Source: CAIWHR01 sp963741355
GTDB lineage: Bacteria; Pseudomonadota; Gammaproteobacteria; Burkholderiales; Casimicrobiaceae
Assembly (NCBI GenBank): GCA_963741355.1
Contig: CAVUIG010000017.1
Coordinates: 62,001 to 126,000, forward strand
Length of the DNA stretch: 64,000 nucleotides
Direction of reading: 5' to 3'
A model generated the notes under the pieces. It worked only from the letters and a program-made list of their open reading frames with translations, had not been told where the DNA came from and made no database searches. Made by a program: the position numbers and the translations under genes. Shown here one piece after another: positions 36,780-44,216 of this stretch. The first letter of the stretch is position 1, and the number at the start of each line of letters is the position of its first letter.

Positions 36780-38678
36780 CTATCGCGCCGCGAGCGCCGC
36801 GCGGATCTGCTCCAGCGCGGCCGGATCCTCGATCGTCGTCAGATCGCCCGGGTCGCGGCCTTCGGCGAGCGCCTGGATCGAGCGGCGCAGCAGCTTGCCC
36901 GAGCGCGTCTTCGGCAGCAGCGTGATGAAATGCACGGCGCCCGGGCGCGCGATCGCGCCGAGCTCGCGGTCGACGGTATCCATGACTTCCTTGCGCATCG
37001 ACGCCACACCCTCGGGTGTTGCGACCCGCTGCGGATCCTTGACGACCGCGAACGCCACCGGGACCTGACCCTTCAGCGAATCGGCGACGCCGACCACGGC
37101 GACTTCGGCGATGCCCGAATGCGCCTGCACGGCCTCCTCGATCTCGCGCGTGCCGAGCCGGTGCCCGGCGACGTTGATCACGTCGTCGGTGCGCCCGAGC
37201 ACGAAATAGTAGCCGTCGGCGTCGCGCGTCGCCCAGTCGAAGGTCGAGTACGCGAGCTTGGTTCCGAAATCGGAGAAGTACGTCTTCACGAAACGCGCGT
37301 CGTCGCCCCAGACCGTCGTCATGCAGCCCGGCGGCAGCGGCGGCATGATCGTCAGCACGGCCTTCTCGTCGGCGCCCGCCTCGGCGCCGGTGCCTTCGCG
37401 CAGCAGCCGGACGTCGTAGCCGTACACGGGGAACGACGGGCTGCCCCACTTGCGCGGCGTCTCCTCGACGCCCGGCTGCGCGGACAGGATCGGCCAGCCG
37501 GTTTCCGTCTGCCAATAGTTGTCGACGATGGCAACGCCCAGATTCTCCGATGCCCAGTGCGCCGTCGGCTCGTCGAGCGGCTCGCCCGCGAGGAACAGGT
37601 ACTTGAGCGAGGACAGGTCGTGCTGCTTCATGAACGCCGGGTCCTGCTTCTTCAGCACGCGGATCGCGGTCGGCGAGCTGAACATCGTCTTCACCTTGTT
37701 GTCCTCGACGATCTTCCACCAGATCGCGGGATCCGGGCGGATCGGCAATCCCTCGTACATGATCGTCGTCGAGCCGTTGATGAGCGGCCCGTAGATGATG
37801 TACGAATGGCCGACGACCCAGCCGATGTCGCTCGTCGTGAACATCGTCTCGCCCGGCTCGACGCAGAAGATCCGCCGCATCGACGACGCCAGCGCGACGG
37901 CGTAGCCGCCGGTGTCGCGCTGCACGCCCTTCGGCTTGCCGGTCGTGCCCGAGGTGTAGAGGATGTACGACGGCTCGGACGACTCCAGCCATTCGCACGG
38001 GACGCTCGCGTCGAGGTGCTGCGCCCGCAGCGTCGCGTAGTCGACGTCGCGGCCGGCGACGATGTTCATCTTCGGGTCGAGGCCGCGGTTGACGATGACG
38101 ACCGAAGCCGGCGGATACTTCGAGAGCCGCACGGCCTCGTCGACGAGATGCTTGTACGGCACGGGCTTGCCGCCGCGCATCCCGCAGTCGGAAGTCACCA
38201 TCACCTTCGGCTTCGCGTCGTCGATCCGGGTCGCGAGGCTCGCCGCGGCGAAGCCGCCGAAGACGACCGAGTGAATCGCGCCGATCCGCGCACACGCGAG
38301 CATCGCGAAGGCCGCCTCGGCGATCATCGGCATGTAGATGAGGACGCGGTCGCCGCGGCCCGCGCCCTGCGCTTTGAGCACCGCCGCGAAGCGGTTGACC
38401 TCGGCGTGGAGCTCGCGGTACGAGTAGGTCTTCGTCTCGCCGGTCTCGGTCGACAGGTAGATGAGCGCCTTCTGGCCGCCGCGGGTCGCGAGATGGCGGT
38501 CGATCGCGTTGTGGCAGAGGTTGGTGCGCCCGCCGACGAACCACTTCGCGAACGGCGGATTCGAATAGTCGAGCACGTCCGCGAACGGGGTCTGCCAGTC
38601 GACGAGCGCGGCCTCGGTGCGCCAGAACGCATCGCGGTCGGCGAGCGAGCTCCCGTGGAATTCCTTGTACTTGGCCAT
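36780..38678 (-). CDS. prpE: Propionyl-CoA synthetase (propionate--CoA ligase)
   Basis: PrpE is an adenylate-forming acyl-CoA synthetase activating propionate (also acrylate or 3-hydroxypropionate at lower rates) to the CoA ester. It is 632 residues long, the usual PrpE length. Core motifs are YILYTSGTTGKPKGVQRDTGG, YWQTETGWPIL, the hinge region VLGRTDDVINVAGHRLGTREIE and the acetylatable Lys in PKTRSGKLLRRS. ATG 38678 starts MAKYKEFHGSS. It feeds the 2-methylcitrate genes at 54.7-58.3 kb, with which it shares an upstream element (38824-38843). Acetyl-CoA synthetase is less likely given DIGWVVGHSYIIYGPLINGS. Confidence 0.92.
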   Translation of the reverse strand: MAKYKEFHGSSLADRDAFWRTEAALVDWQTPFADVLDYSNPPFAKWFVGGRTNLCHNAIDRHLATRGGQKALIYLSTETGETKTYSYRELHAEVNRFAAVLKAQGAGRGDRVLIYMPMIAEAAFAMLACARIGAIHSVVFGGFAAASLATRIDDAKPKVMVTSDCGMRGGKPVPYKHLVDEAVRLSKYPPASVVIVNRGLDPKMNIVAGRDVDYATLRAQHLDASVPCEWLESSEPSYILYTSGTTGKPKGVQRDTGGYAVALASSMRRIFCVEPGETMFTTSDIGWVVGHSYIIYGPLINGSTTIMYEGLPIRPDPAIWWKIVEDNKVKTMFSSPTAIRVLKKQDPAFMKQHDLSSLKYLFLAGEPLDEPTAHWASENLGVAIVDNYWQTETGWPILSAQPGVEETPRKWGSPSFPVYGYDVRLLREGTGAEAGADEKAVLTIMPPLPPGCMTTVWGDDARFVKTYFSDFGTKLAYSTFDWATRDADGYYFVLGRTDDVINVAGHRLGTREIEEAVQAHSGIAEVAVVGVADSLKGQVPVAFAVVKDPQRVATPEGVASMRKEVMDTVDRELGAIARPGAVHFITLLPKTRSGKLLRRSIQALAEGRDPGDLTTIEDPAALEQIRAALAAR

Positions 38679-38994
38679 CAAGCCCTCCTCGACGACGATT
38701 CGCGACCGGCACGCGCCGCGCGCGGCCGGGCGCGGCCGCTCCCGCATCCGCCCCTTTCCCGCCGGCATTCGGCCCAGAGGTTAGGCGAGCCGCCGGCGCG
38801 ACGCCTTGCGCCCGGTCAATATCTCTTATATAAGACATAAGACGAGCCCACCGGCCGACCGGCTCAAAGCGCCGCGGCGAACCCGGGACCGGTCGTGCAA
38901 AGGCTACCCCGGCATCCGGGGGCGGCCTTGCGCCGGATCAAGTCTGCGATGAACCGGTGCCGGCCGTTCCGGCCGGCCCGCTGAGGCGACCGTC
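38679..38994. other. prpE upstream region
   Basis: This 316-base gap holds no gene. It contains the AT-rich element at 38824-38843 in an otherwise very GC-rich context. At 38960-38978 there is a 7-bp stem (GCCGGCC/GGCCGGC, 5-base loop), probably marking the 3' end of the acryloyl-CoA reductase transcript; it has no T tract. Nothing else was recognised. Confidence 0.6.
38824..38843 (-). promoter_or_regulatory. Palindromic and tandem-repeat operator upstream of prpE
   Basis: A perfect 12-bp palindrome TCTTATATAAGA (38824-38835) overlaps two tandem ATAAGAC heptamers (38830-38843). Read on the minus strand, the core is GTCTTATGTCTTATATAAG, which matches 18 of 19 bases of the element in the gntR-mdh gap. 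It lies 147 bases before the prpE start and just before a TTGACC -35-like box. A GntR/HutC operator is the likely reading. Confidence 0.6.
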
Positions 38995-39999
38995 TCAGGG
39001 GTGCGTGTCCGGCGCGATGCGCACGACGGTGCGCCCGCGGACCATTCCCTTGATGTACGGATCGAAGTGCGTCGGCAGGTCGTCGAAGTCGATCGTACGA
39101 ACCTGGTCGTGCACCTTGTCCGGCCGCCATTCGACGGCGAGCTTGTTCCACAGCTTCTGCCGCAGCGGCATCGGGCAGTTGGCGCTGTCGGCGCCGAGCA
39201 GGCAGACGCCGCGCAGGATGAACGGCATCACGGACGTATGCAGCTTGTGGTCGGCGGCGAGGCCGACGGCGGCCACCGTGCCGCCGATCTTCATCGTGGA
39301 CAGCAGCCATGCGAGGACGTCGCCGCCGAGATTGTCGACCACGCCCGCCCACCGCGCCGAATCGAGCGGCCGGATCTTCGAGAGGTCGACCGACTGCCGG
39401 ACGACGACCTCGCGCGCGCCCAGCTCCTTGAGGTAGTCGGTCTCCTCCTTCTTGCCCGTGATCGCGACCACTTCGTAGCCCGATTTGGCGAGGATCTCGA
39501 CTGCCACCGAGCCCACGCCGCCCGTCGAGCCGGTGACGGCGACGGGGCCGTTCGCGGGTGCGAGCCCGTTGTGCTCCATCAGCATGATCGCCTGCGCGGC
39601 GGTGAAGCCGGCGGTGCCGAGCGTCATCGCGTCGAACGCGGTCATGCTCTCGGGGCGGCGGACGACCCAGTCGCCGGGAACCCGGACGAATTCGGAATAC
39701 CCGCCGTCGTGCGCGACGCCCATGTCGTAGGCGTGCACGATGACCTTGTCGCCGCGCTTCCAGCGCGGATCGCCGGAGCTCTCGACGGTGCCGGCCATGT
39801 CGATGCCGGCGTTCGTCGGATACTTGCGCATGATCTTGCCGGCGCCGTTGTACGAAAGGGCATCCTTGTAATTGATCGTCGAATACTTGGTGCGCACGAC
39901 GACATCGCCCGGGTCGAGCTCGTCCAGCGACATTTCCACGAACCGGCTCGCGACGCCGGTCGGCTCCTGGAACGTCCGGTAAGCCTTGAATTTCTGCAC
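38995..39999 (-). CDS. acuI: Acryloyl-CoA reductase-like zinc-free medium-chain dehydrogenase (AcuI/YhdH family)
   Basis: This is a 334-residue medium-chain oxidoreductase of the YhdH/AcuI type that reduces acryloyl-CoA to propionyl-CoA with NADPH. It contains STINYKDALSYNGAGKIMRKYP, IDMAGTVESSGDPRWKRGD, VTGSTGGVGSVAVEILAKSGY and GAREVVVRQSVDLSKIRPL. It lacks the zinc Cys set of alcohol dehydrogenases. GTG 39999 has GGAGACTCC upstream. Its neighbour prpE and the methylcitrate genes fit conversion of acrylate or 3-hydroxypropionate to propionyl-CoA. The symbol is by family resemblance. Confidence 0.8.
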   Translation of the reverse strand: MQKFKAYRTFQEPTGVASRFVEMSLDELDPGDVVVRTKYSTINYKDALSYNGAGKIMRKYPTNAGIDMAGTVESSGDPRWKRGDKVIVHAYDMGVAHDGGYSEFVRVPGDWVVRRPESMTAFDAMTLGTAGFTAAQAIMLMEHNGLAPANGPVAVTGSTGGVGSVAVEILAKSGYEVVAITGKKEETDYLKELGAREVVVRQSVDLSKIRPLDSARWAGVVDNLGGDVLAWLLSTMKIGGTVAAVGLAADHKLHTSVMPFILRGVCLLGADSANCPMPLRQKLWNKLAVEWRPDKVHDQVRTIDFDDLPTHFDPYIKGMVRGRTVVRIAPDTHP

Positions 40000-40067
40000 G
40001 GGAGTCTCCTTGTCCGCTGCGGGGATATGCGGGAAATCGGGGGCGAGGCGAGGTCGGGCCGAAGGGG

Positions 40068-41204
40068 CTAGTCCGCCCGTTCGGCCGCGACGTGCGGTTC
40101 CGCCATGTAGTCGCGGGATTGCATTTCGGCGAGGCGGCTCACGGTGCGGTCGAACTCGCCGCTGTGATGGCCGGCGCGATAGAGGTCGGGCGCGGCGACG
40201 TCGGCCGAGAGCAGCAGCTTCACCCGATGATCGTACAGTATGTCCACGAGCCACGTGAAGCGCCGCGCGACATCGCCCATGTCGGCCGTCATCCGCGGCA
40301 CGCCGGAAAGCAGGATCACGGAAAAACGGCGGGCGAGCTCGAGATAGTCGCGCTGGGAGCGCGGCCCGTCGCATAGCGCCGGAAAGTCGAACCACGCGGC
40401 GCTGCCGGCGACCCGGCGCGCAAGGATCGGCCGCCCCTCGACCGTGAGCTTCGGGCTTTCGTCGCGGCCCGAACGCATCGCCTCGAATGCGGCGCCGAGG
40501 CTTGCGTCCGCCGCCGGCCCCGCCGGCGTGTGGTACGTGCGCACCTGCGTCAGCGCGCGCAGCCGATAGTCGACGCCGGCGTCGACTTCGACGTCGTCGA
40601 GCCAGCGCTTGATCAGCGCGATCGTCGGCAGGAAACGCTCGCGCTGCAGCCCGTTCGGCCAGAGACCGTCCGGCGGATAGTTCGACGTCATCACGAATAC
40701 CACGCCGTGCTCGAACAGCGCCTGCAGCAGCCGGCCGAGGATCATCGCGTCGGCGATGTCGGACACGTGGAACTCGTCGAAGCAGACGAGCCGCCAGCGG
40801 CGCGCGATGCCCGCCGCGACGACGGCGAGCGGATCCTCCTCGTGCTTCACTTCGGCGAGCGCCGCATGCACGTCGCGCATGAAGAGATGGAAGTGCACGC
40901 GCGTCTTGCGGCGAATGGCGACGGTCGCGTAGAAGCCGTCCATCAGGAAGCTCTTGCCGCGCCCGACGCCGCCCCACAGGTAGATGCCGCGCGGGACGTC
41001 CGGCGGCGCGAACAGCTTCTTCAGCGTCGATTGCCGCGCGGCGCGAAACGCGTGGAGCTCGTCGGCCAGGACCTGCAGGCGGTCGAGCGCGTTCGCCTGC
41101 GACGGATCGAGCGTGGTTCCGCGTGCGGCGAGGATCGGCTCGACCCAGGCTGCGAGCCCGCCGCGCCGCGCCGCGATCGACGCGTCGGTCGCCGTATCGC
41201 TCAA
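40068..41204 (-). CDS. zapE: Cell division protein ZapE (AFG1-like ATPase)
   Basis: ZapE is an AFG1-family P-loop ATPase of 378 residues that affects FtsZ ring dynamics in proteobacteria. Walker A is GGVGRGKSFLMDGFY, Walker B LVCFDEFHVSDIADAM, sensor VVFVMTSNYPPDGLWPNGL, and the C-terminal FSVILLSGVPRMTADMGDVARRF. It is the last gene behind the odh block, where it commonly lies in betaproteobacteria. Intact. Confidence 0.93.
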   Translation of the reverse strand: MSDTATDASIAARRGGLAAWVEPILAARGTTLDPSQANALDRLQVLADELHAFRAARQSTLKKLFAPPDVPRGIYLWGGVGRGKSFLMDGFYATVAIRRKTRVHFHLFMRDVHAALAEVKHEEDPLAVVAAGIARRWRLVCFDEFHVSDIADAMILGRLLQALFEHGVVFVMTSNYPPDGLWPNGLQRERFLPTIALIKRWLDDVEVDAGVDYRLRALTQVRTYHTPAGPAADASLGAAFEAMRSGRDESPKLTVEGRPILARRVAGSAAWFDFPALCDGPRSQRDYLELARRFSVILLSGVPRMTADMGDVARRFTWLVDILYDHRVKLLLSADVAAPDLYRAGHHSGEFDRTVSRLAEMQSRDYMAEPHVAAERAD

Positions 41205-41316
41205 GCGTTGCCTCCGCCCGCGCGGGCCGACATCACGAAGGGATCCGCGTCATCCGCGGCACGTCGCCGCGGCAGCACATTCGCATCCAACACGTCCGCT
41301 GCCCGCACGACGCGCG

Positions 41317-42747
41317 TCAAAAATTGAGCGTCCGGCCGGCGACGCCGAGCGCGGCTTCCTTCGTCGCCTCGGCCAGCGACGGGTGCGCGTGGCAGATCCG
41401 CGCGAGGTCCTCGCTCGACGCGCCGAATTCCATCGCGACGACGCCCTCGGCGATCAGCTCGGAGGCGAGCGGGCCGATCACGTGCATGCCGAGGATGCGG
41501 TCGGTGGCCGCGTCGGCGATGATCTTGACGAACCCGGCGGTGTCGCCGAGCGCGCGCGCGCGGCCGTTCGCCGAGAACGGGAAGCTGCCGACGCGATAGG
41601 CGACGCCTTCGGCCTTGAGCTCGCGCTCGGTCTTGCCGACCCATGCGATCTCCGGCGACGTGTAGATCACCCAAGGCACGGTATTGAAGTCGACGTGTCC
41701 GTGCTGTCCGGCGATCCGCTCGGCAACCGCGACGCCCTCCTCCTCGGCCTTGTGCGCGAGCATCGGACCGCGGACGACGTCGCCGATCGCCCACACGTTG
41801 GCGAGGTTCGTCCGGCATTCGGCGTCGACCTCGACGAAGCCGCGCGCGTCGAGCTTGAGTCCCACCGCTTCGGGCGAGAGCCCCGCGGTGTGCGGAACGC
41901 GGCCGATCGAAACGATCAGCCGGTCGAACACGGCCGACTGACCCGCGCCCGCGGCGTCGTTCCACGCGACCGTGACGTCGTTCTTCGACACCGTCACCTT
42001 CGTGATCGAGACGCCGAGATGGATGGCGAGTCCCTGCTTCGCGAAGAGCTTCTTCGCCTCCTTCGCGATCGCTTCGTCGGCGACGCCAAGGAAATCCGGC
42101 AGCGCCTCCAGCACCGTCACCTTGGCACCGAGCCGCCGCCACACACTGCCCATCTCGAGGCCGATGACGCCCGCGCCGACCACGCCGAGCGTCTTCGGCA
42201 CCTCCGGCAGCGCCAGTGCGCCCTCGTTGTCGAGCACGCGCACGTTGTCGATCGCCGTCCCGGGCAGCGGACGCGGCTTCGACCCGGTCGCGACGATGAC
42301 GTGCTTCGCCGTGAGCTCGGCCGGCTTGGCGCCGTCGACCTTCACGGTCCAGCCCGCGGCGGCGCTGCCGCCCGCGAACGCGCCGCGGCCATGGAAGAAC
42401 GTGACCTTGTTCTTGCGGAACAGGAAGAGGATGCCGTCGTTGTTCTGCGCGACGACCTTCTCCTTGCGCGCCTGCATCCTCGCGACGTCGATGCCGAGGT
42501 TGTCGAGCGTGATGCCGTGATCCGCGAACGCGTGACCCGCGTGCTCGAAATTCTCCGACGACTGCAGCAGCGCCTTCGACGGGATGCAGCCGACGTTCGT
42601 GCACGTGCCCCCCGGCGCCGGCTTGTCGCCCGCGCGCGTCCAGTCGTCGATGCACGCCGTCTTGAATCCGAGCTGCGCGGCGCGGATCGCGGCGATGTAC
42701 CCGCCCGGCCCGCCGCCGATCACCACGACATCAAATTGGTCTGCCAT
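41317..42747 (-). CDS. lpd: Dihydrolipoyl dehydrogenase (E3 of 2-oxoglutarate dehydrogenase)
   Basis: E3 is the flavoprotein that reoxidises dihydrolipoamide with NAD. It has 476 residues. FAD-binding VVVIGGGPGGYIAAIRAAQLG, redox-active disulfide GGTCTNVGCIPSKALL, NAD-binding GVVGAGVIGLEMGSVWRRLGA, WAIGDVVRGPMLAHKAEEEG, and C-terminal catalytic HAHPSLAEATKEAAL are all present. It ends the odhA-odhB-lpd set and so most likely serves that complex. A 224-base spacer separates it from odhB. Confidence 0.96.
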   Translation of the reverse strand: MADQFDVVVIGGGPGGYIAAIRAAQLGFKTACIDDWTRAGDKPAPGGTCTNVGCIPSKALLQSSENFEHAGHAFADHGITLDNLGIDVARMQARKEKVVAQNNDGILFLFRKNKVTFFHGRGAFAGGSAAAGWTVKVDGAKPAELTAKHVIVATGSKPRPLPGTAIDNVRVLDNEGALALPEVPKTLGVVGAGVIGLEMGSVWRRLGAKVTVLEALPDFLGVADEAIAKEAKKLFAKQGLAIHLGVSITKVTVSKNDVTVAWNDAAGAGQSAVFDRLIVSIGRVPHTAGLSPEAVGLKLDARGFVEVDAECRTNLANVWAIGDVVRGPMLAHKAEEEGVAVAERIAGQHGHVDFNTVPWVIYTSPEIAWVGKTERELKAEGVAYRVGSFPFSANGRARALGDTAGFVKIIADAATDRILGMHVIGPLASELIAEGVVAMEFGASSEDLARICHAHPSLAEATKEAALGVAGRTLNF

Positions 42748-42971
42748 GAACGATCTTTCGAAGTTCGAGTCAGGACGAACGAAATTCGATCTGCAGGTTT
42801 CACGATGCGCACCGCGTCGCAGAGCGAGCGCAGCGAGCGGCCCTGAGGACGAGGCGCAGCGGAGCGAGCGGCCGAGATAGTACATGTTGGTACAGCGAGG
42901 CCGCGAGTGAGCAGCAACGAAGTCATCGGGGCGCGCAGTAGCGTCCGTCGCGAGTACGAGCCGCGACGCCA
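42748..42971. other. odhB-lpd spacer with GAGCGAGCG repeats
   Basis: This is a non-coding gap inside an otherwise tight operon. At 42821-42875 the motif AGCGAGCG occurs three times, twice as AGCGAGCGGCC. A GTAC...GTAC pair lies near 42891-42904. No reading frame, terminator or promoter was recognised. It may form structured RNA that sets the E2/E3 ratio, but nothing proves this. Confidence 0.4.
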
Positions 42972-44201
42972 TCACAAATCGAGCAGCAACCGTGCAGGAT
43001 CCTCGAGGGCTTCCTTGATGGCGACGAGGGAGAGGACGGCCTCTCGCCCATCGATGATCCGGTGGTCGTAGGACTGCGCGAGATAGTTGATCGGCCGCAC
43101 GACGACCTGCCCGTTCTCGACCACCGGCCGCTCGCGCGTCGCATGCACGCCGAGGATCGCCGACTGCGGCGGGTTGATGATCGGCGTCGACAGCATCGAC
43201 CCGTACACGCCGCCGTTGGAGATCGTGTACGTGCCGCCGGTCAGATCCTCGACCGAAAGCTTGCCGTCCTGGGCGCGCTTGCCGAAATCGGCGATCGCGA
43301 TCTCGATCTCGGCGAACGACATCTGGTCGGCGTCGCGCAGGATCGGCACGACGAGGCCGCGCGGGCTGCCCACGGCGATGCCGATGTCGAAATAGCCGTG
43401 GTAGACGATGTCGGTGCCGTCGATCGACGCGTTCACCGCCGGAAACTTCTTGAGCGCATGCACGGCGGCCTTCACGAAGAACGCCATGAAACCCAGCTTG
43501 ACGCCGTGCTCCTTCTCGAAGCGCTCCTTGTACTTGTTGCGCAGGTCGATGACCGGCTGCATGTTGACTTCGTTGAACGTCGTCAGGATCGCCGCGGTGG
43601 ATTGCGACTGGACGAGCCGCTCGGCGACCCGCTGGCGCAGCCGCGACATCGGCACGCGCTGCTCGGGACGGTTGCCAAGCGCGGCCGGCAACGGCACCGC
43701 GGGGGCCGGTGCAGGAGCGCGCGCGGCGGGCGCCGGCGTCTCTTGCCTCGCCTGCGCGGCGGCGGCGACGTCGGGCTTGGTGATGCGCCCGCCGCGGCCG
43801 GTTCCCGTAACATCGGCGGCGCCGATGCCCTGGTCCGCCATCATCTTGCGCGCCGCAGGCAGCGCGATCGCTGCGGCACCGCCTGCAGGGGGTGCCGGTT
43901 TCGCCGGGGTTGGTTGCGCCGCCGCCGGTTGCGCCGCCGGCGCAGCCGCCACCGTCGCGGCCGCGGTCGTGTCGATCACGGCGACCACTTCCTGGCCGAT
44001 GACCGTCGCGCCGTCGCTCTTGCGGATCTCGGTCAGCACGCCGGAATCGGGCGCCGGCAGTTCGAGCACGACCTTGTCCGTCTCGACGTCGATCAGGTTC
44101 TCGTCGCGCTTGACCGCCTCGCCGACGCTCTTGTGCCAGTGAACGAGCGTCGCCTCGGCCACCGATTCGGGGAGCTGCGGGATCTTGACTTCGACTTGCA
44201 T
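42972..44201 (-). CDS. odhB: 2-oxoglutarate dehydrogenase E2, dihydrolipoyl succinyltransferase
   Basis: E2 transfers succinyl to CoA in the 2-oxoglutarate dehydrogenase complex. It is 409 residues long. The lipoyl domain (1-75) has lipoylated Lys in LIDVETDKVVLELPAP; an Ala/Pro linker follows. The peripheral subunit-binding domain is AARKMMADQGIGAADVTGTG; a second Ala/Pro linker follows, then the catalytic core with SYDHRIIDGREAVLSL (His/Asp active site). It begins 16 bases after the odhA stop. Intact. Confidence 0.97.
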   Translation of the reverse strand: MQVEVKIPQLPESVAEATLVHWHKSVGEAVKRDENLIDVETDKVVLELPAPDSGVLTEIRKSDGATVIGQEVVAVIDTTAAATVAAAPAAQPAAAQPTPAKPAPPAGGAAAIALPAARKMMADQGIGAADVTGTGRGGRITKPDVAAAAQARQETPAPAARAPAPAPAVPLPAALGNRPEQRVPMSRLRQRVAERLVQSQSTAAILTTFNEVNMQPVIDLRNKYKERFEKEHGVKLGFMAFFVKAAVHALKKFPAVNASIDGTDIVYHGYFDIGIAVGSPRGLVVPILRDADQMSFAEIEIAIADFGKRAQDGKLSVEDLTGGTYTISNGGVYGSMLSTPIINPPQSAILGVHATRERPVVENGQVVVRPINYLAQSYDHRIIDGREAVLSLVAIKEALEDPARLLLDL

Positions 44202-44216
44202 CGCGATGTTTCCCTG

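Noticed and set aside
35614..38838. Very long minus-strand open frame of more than 1000 codons spanning prpE and the asparaginase
   Set aside because: Only its last third (the asparaginase) resembles a protein; the prpE-antiphase part is Arg/Ala-rich shadow coding caused by high GC.
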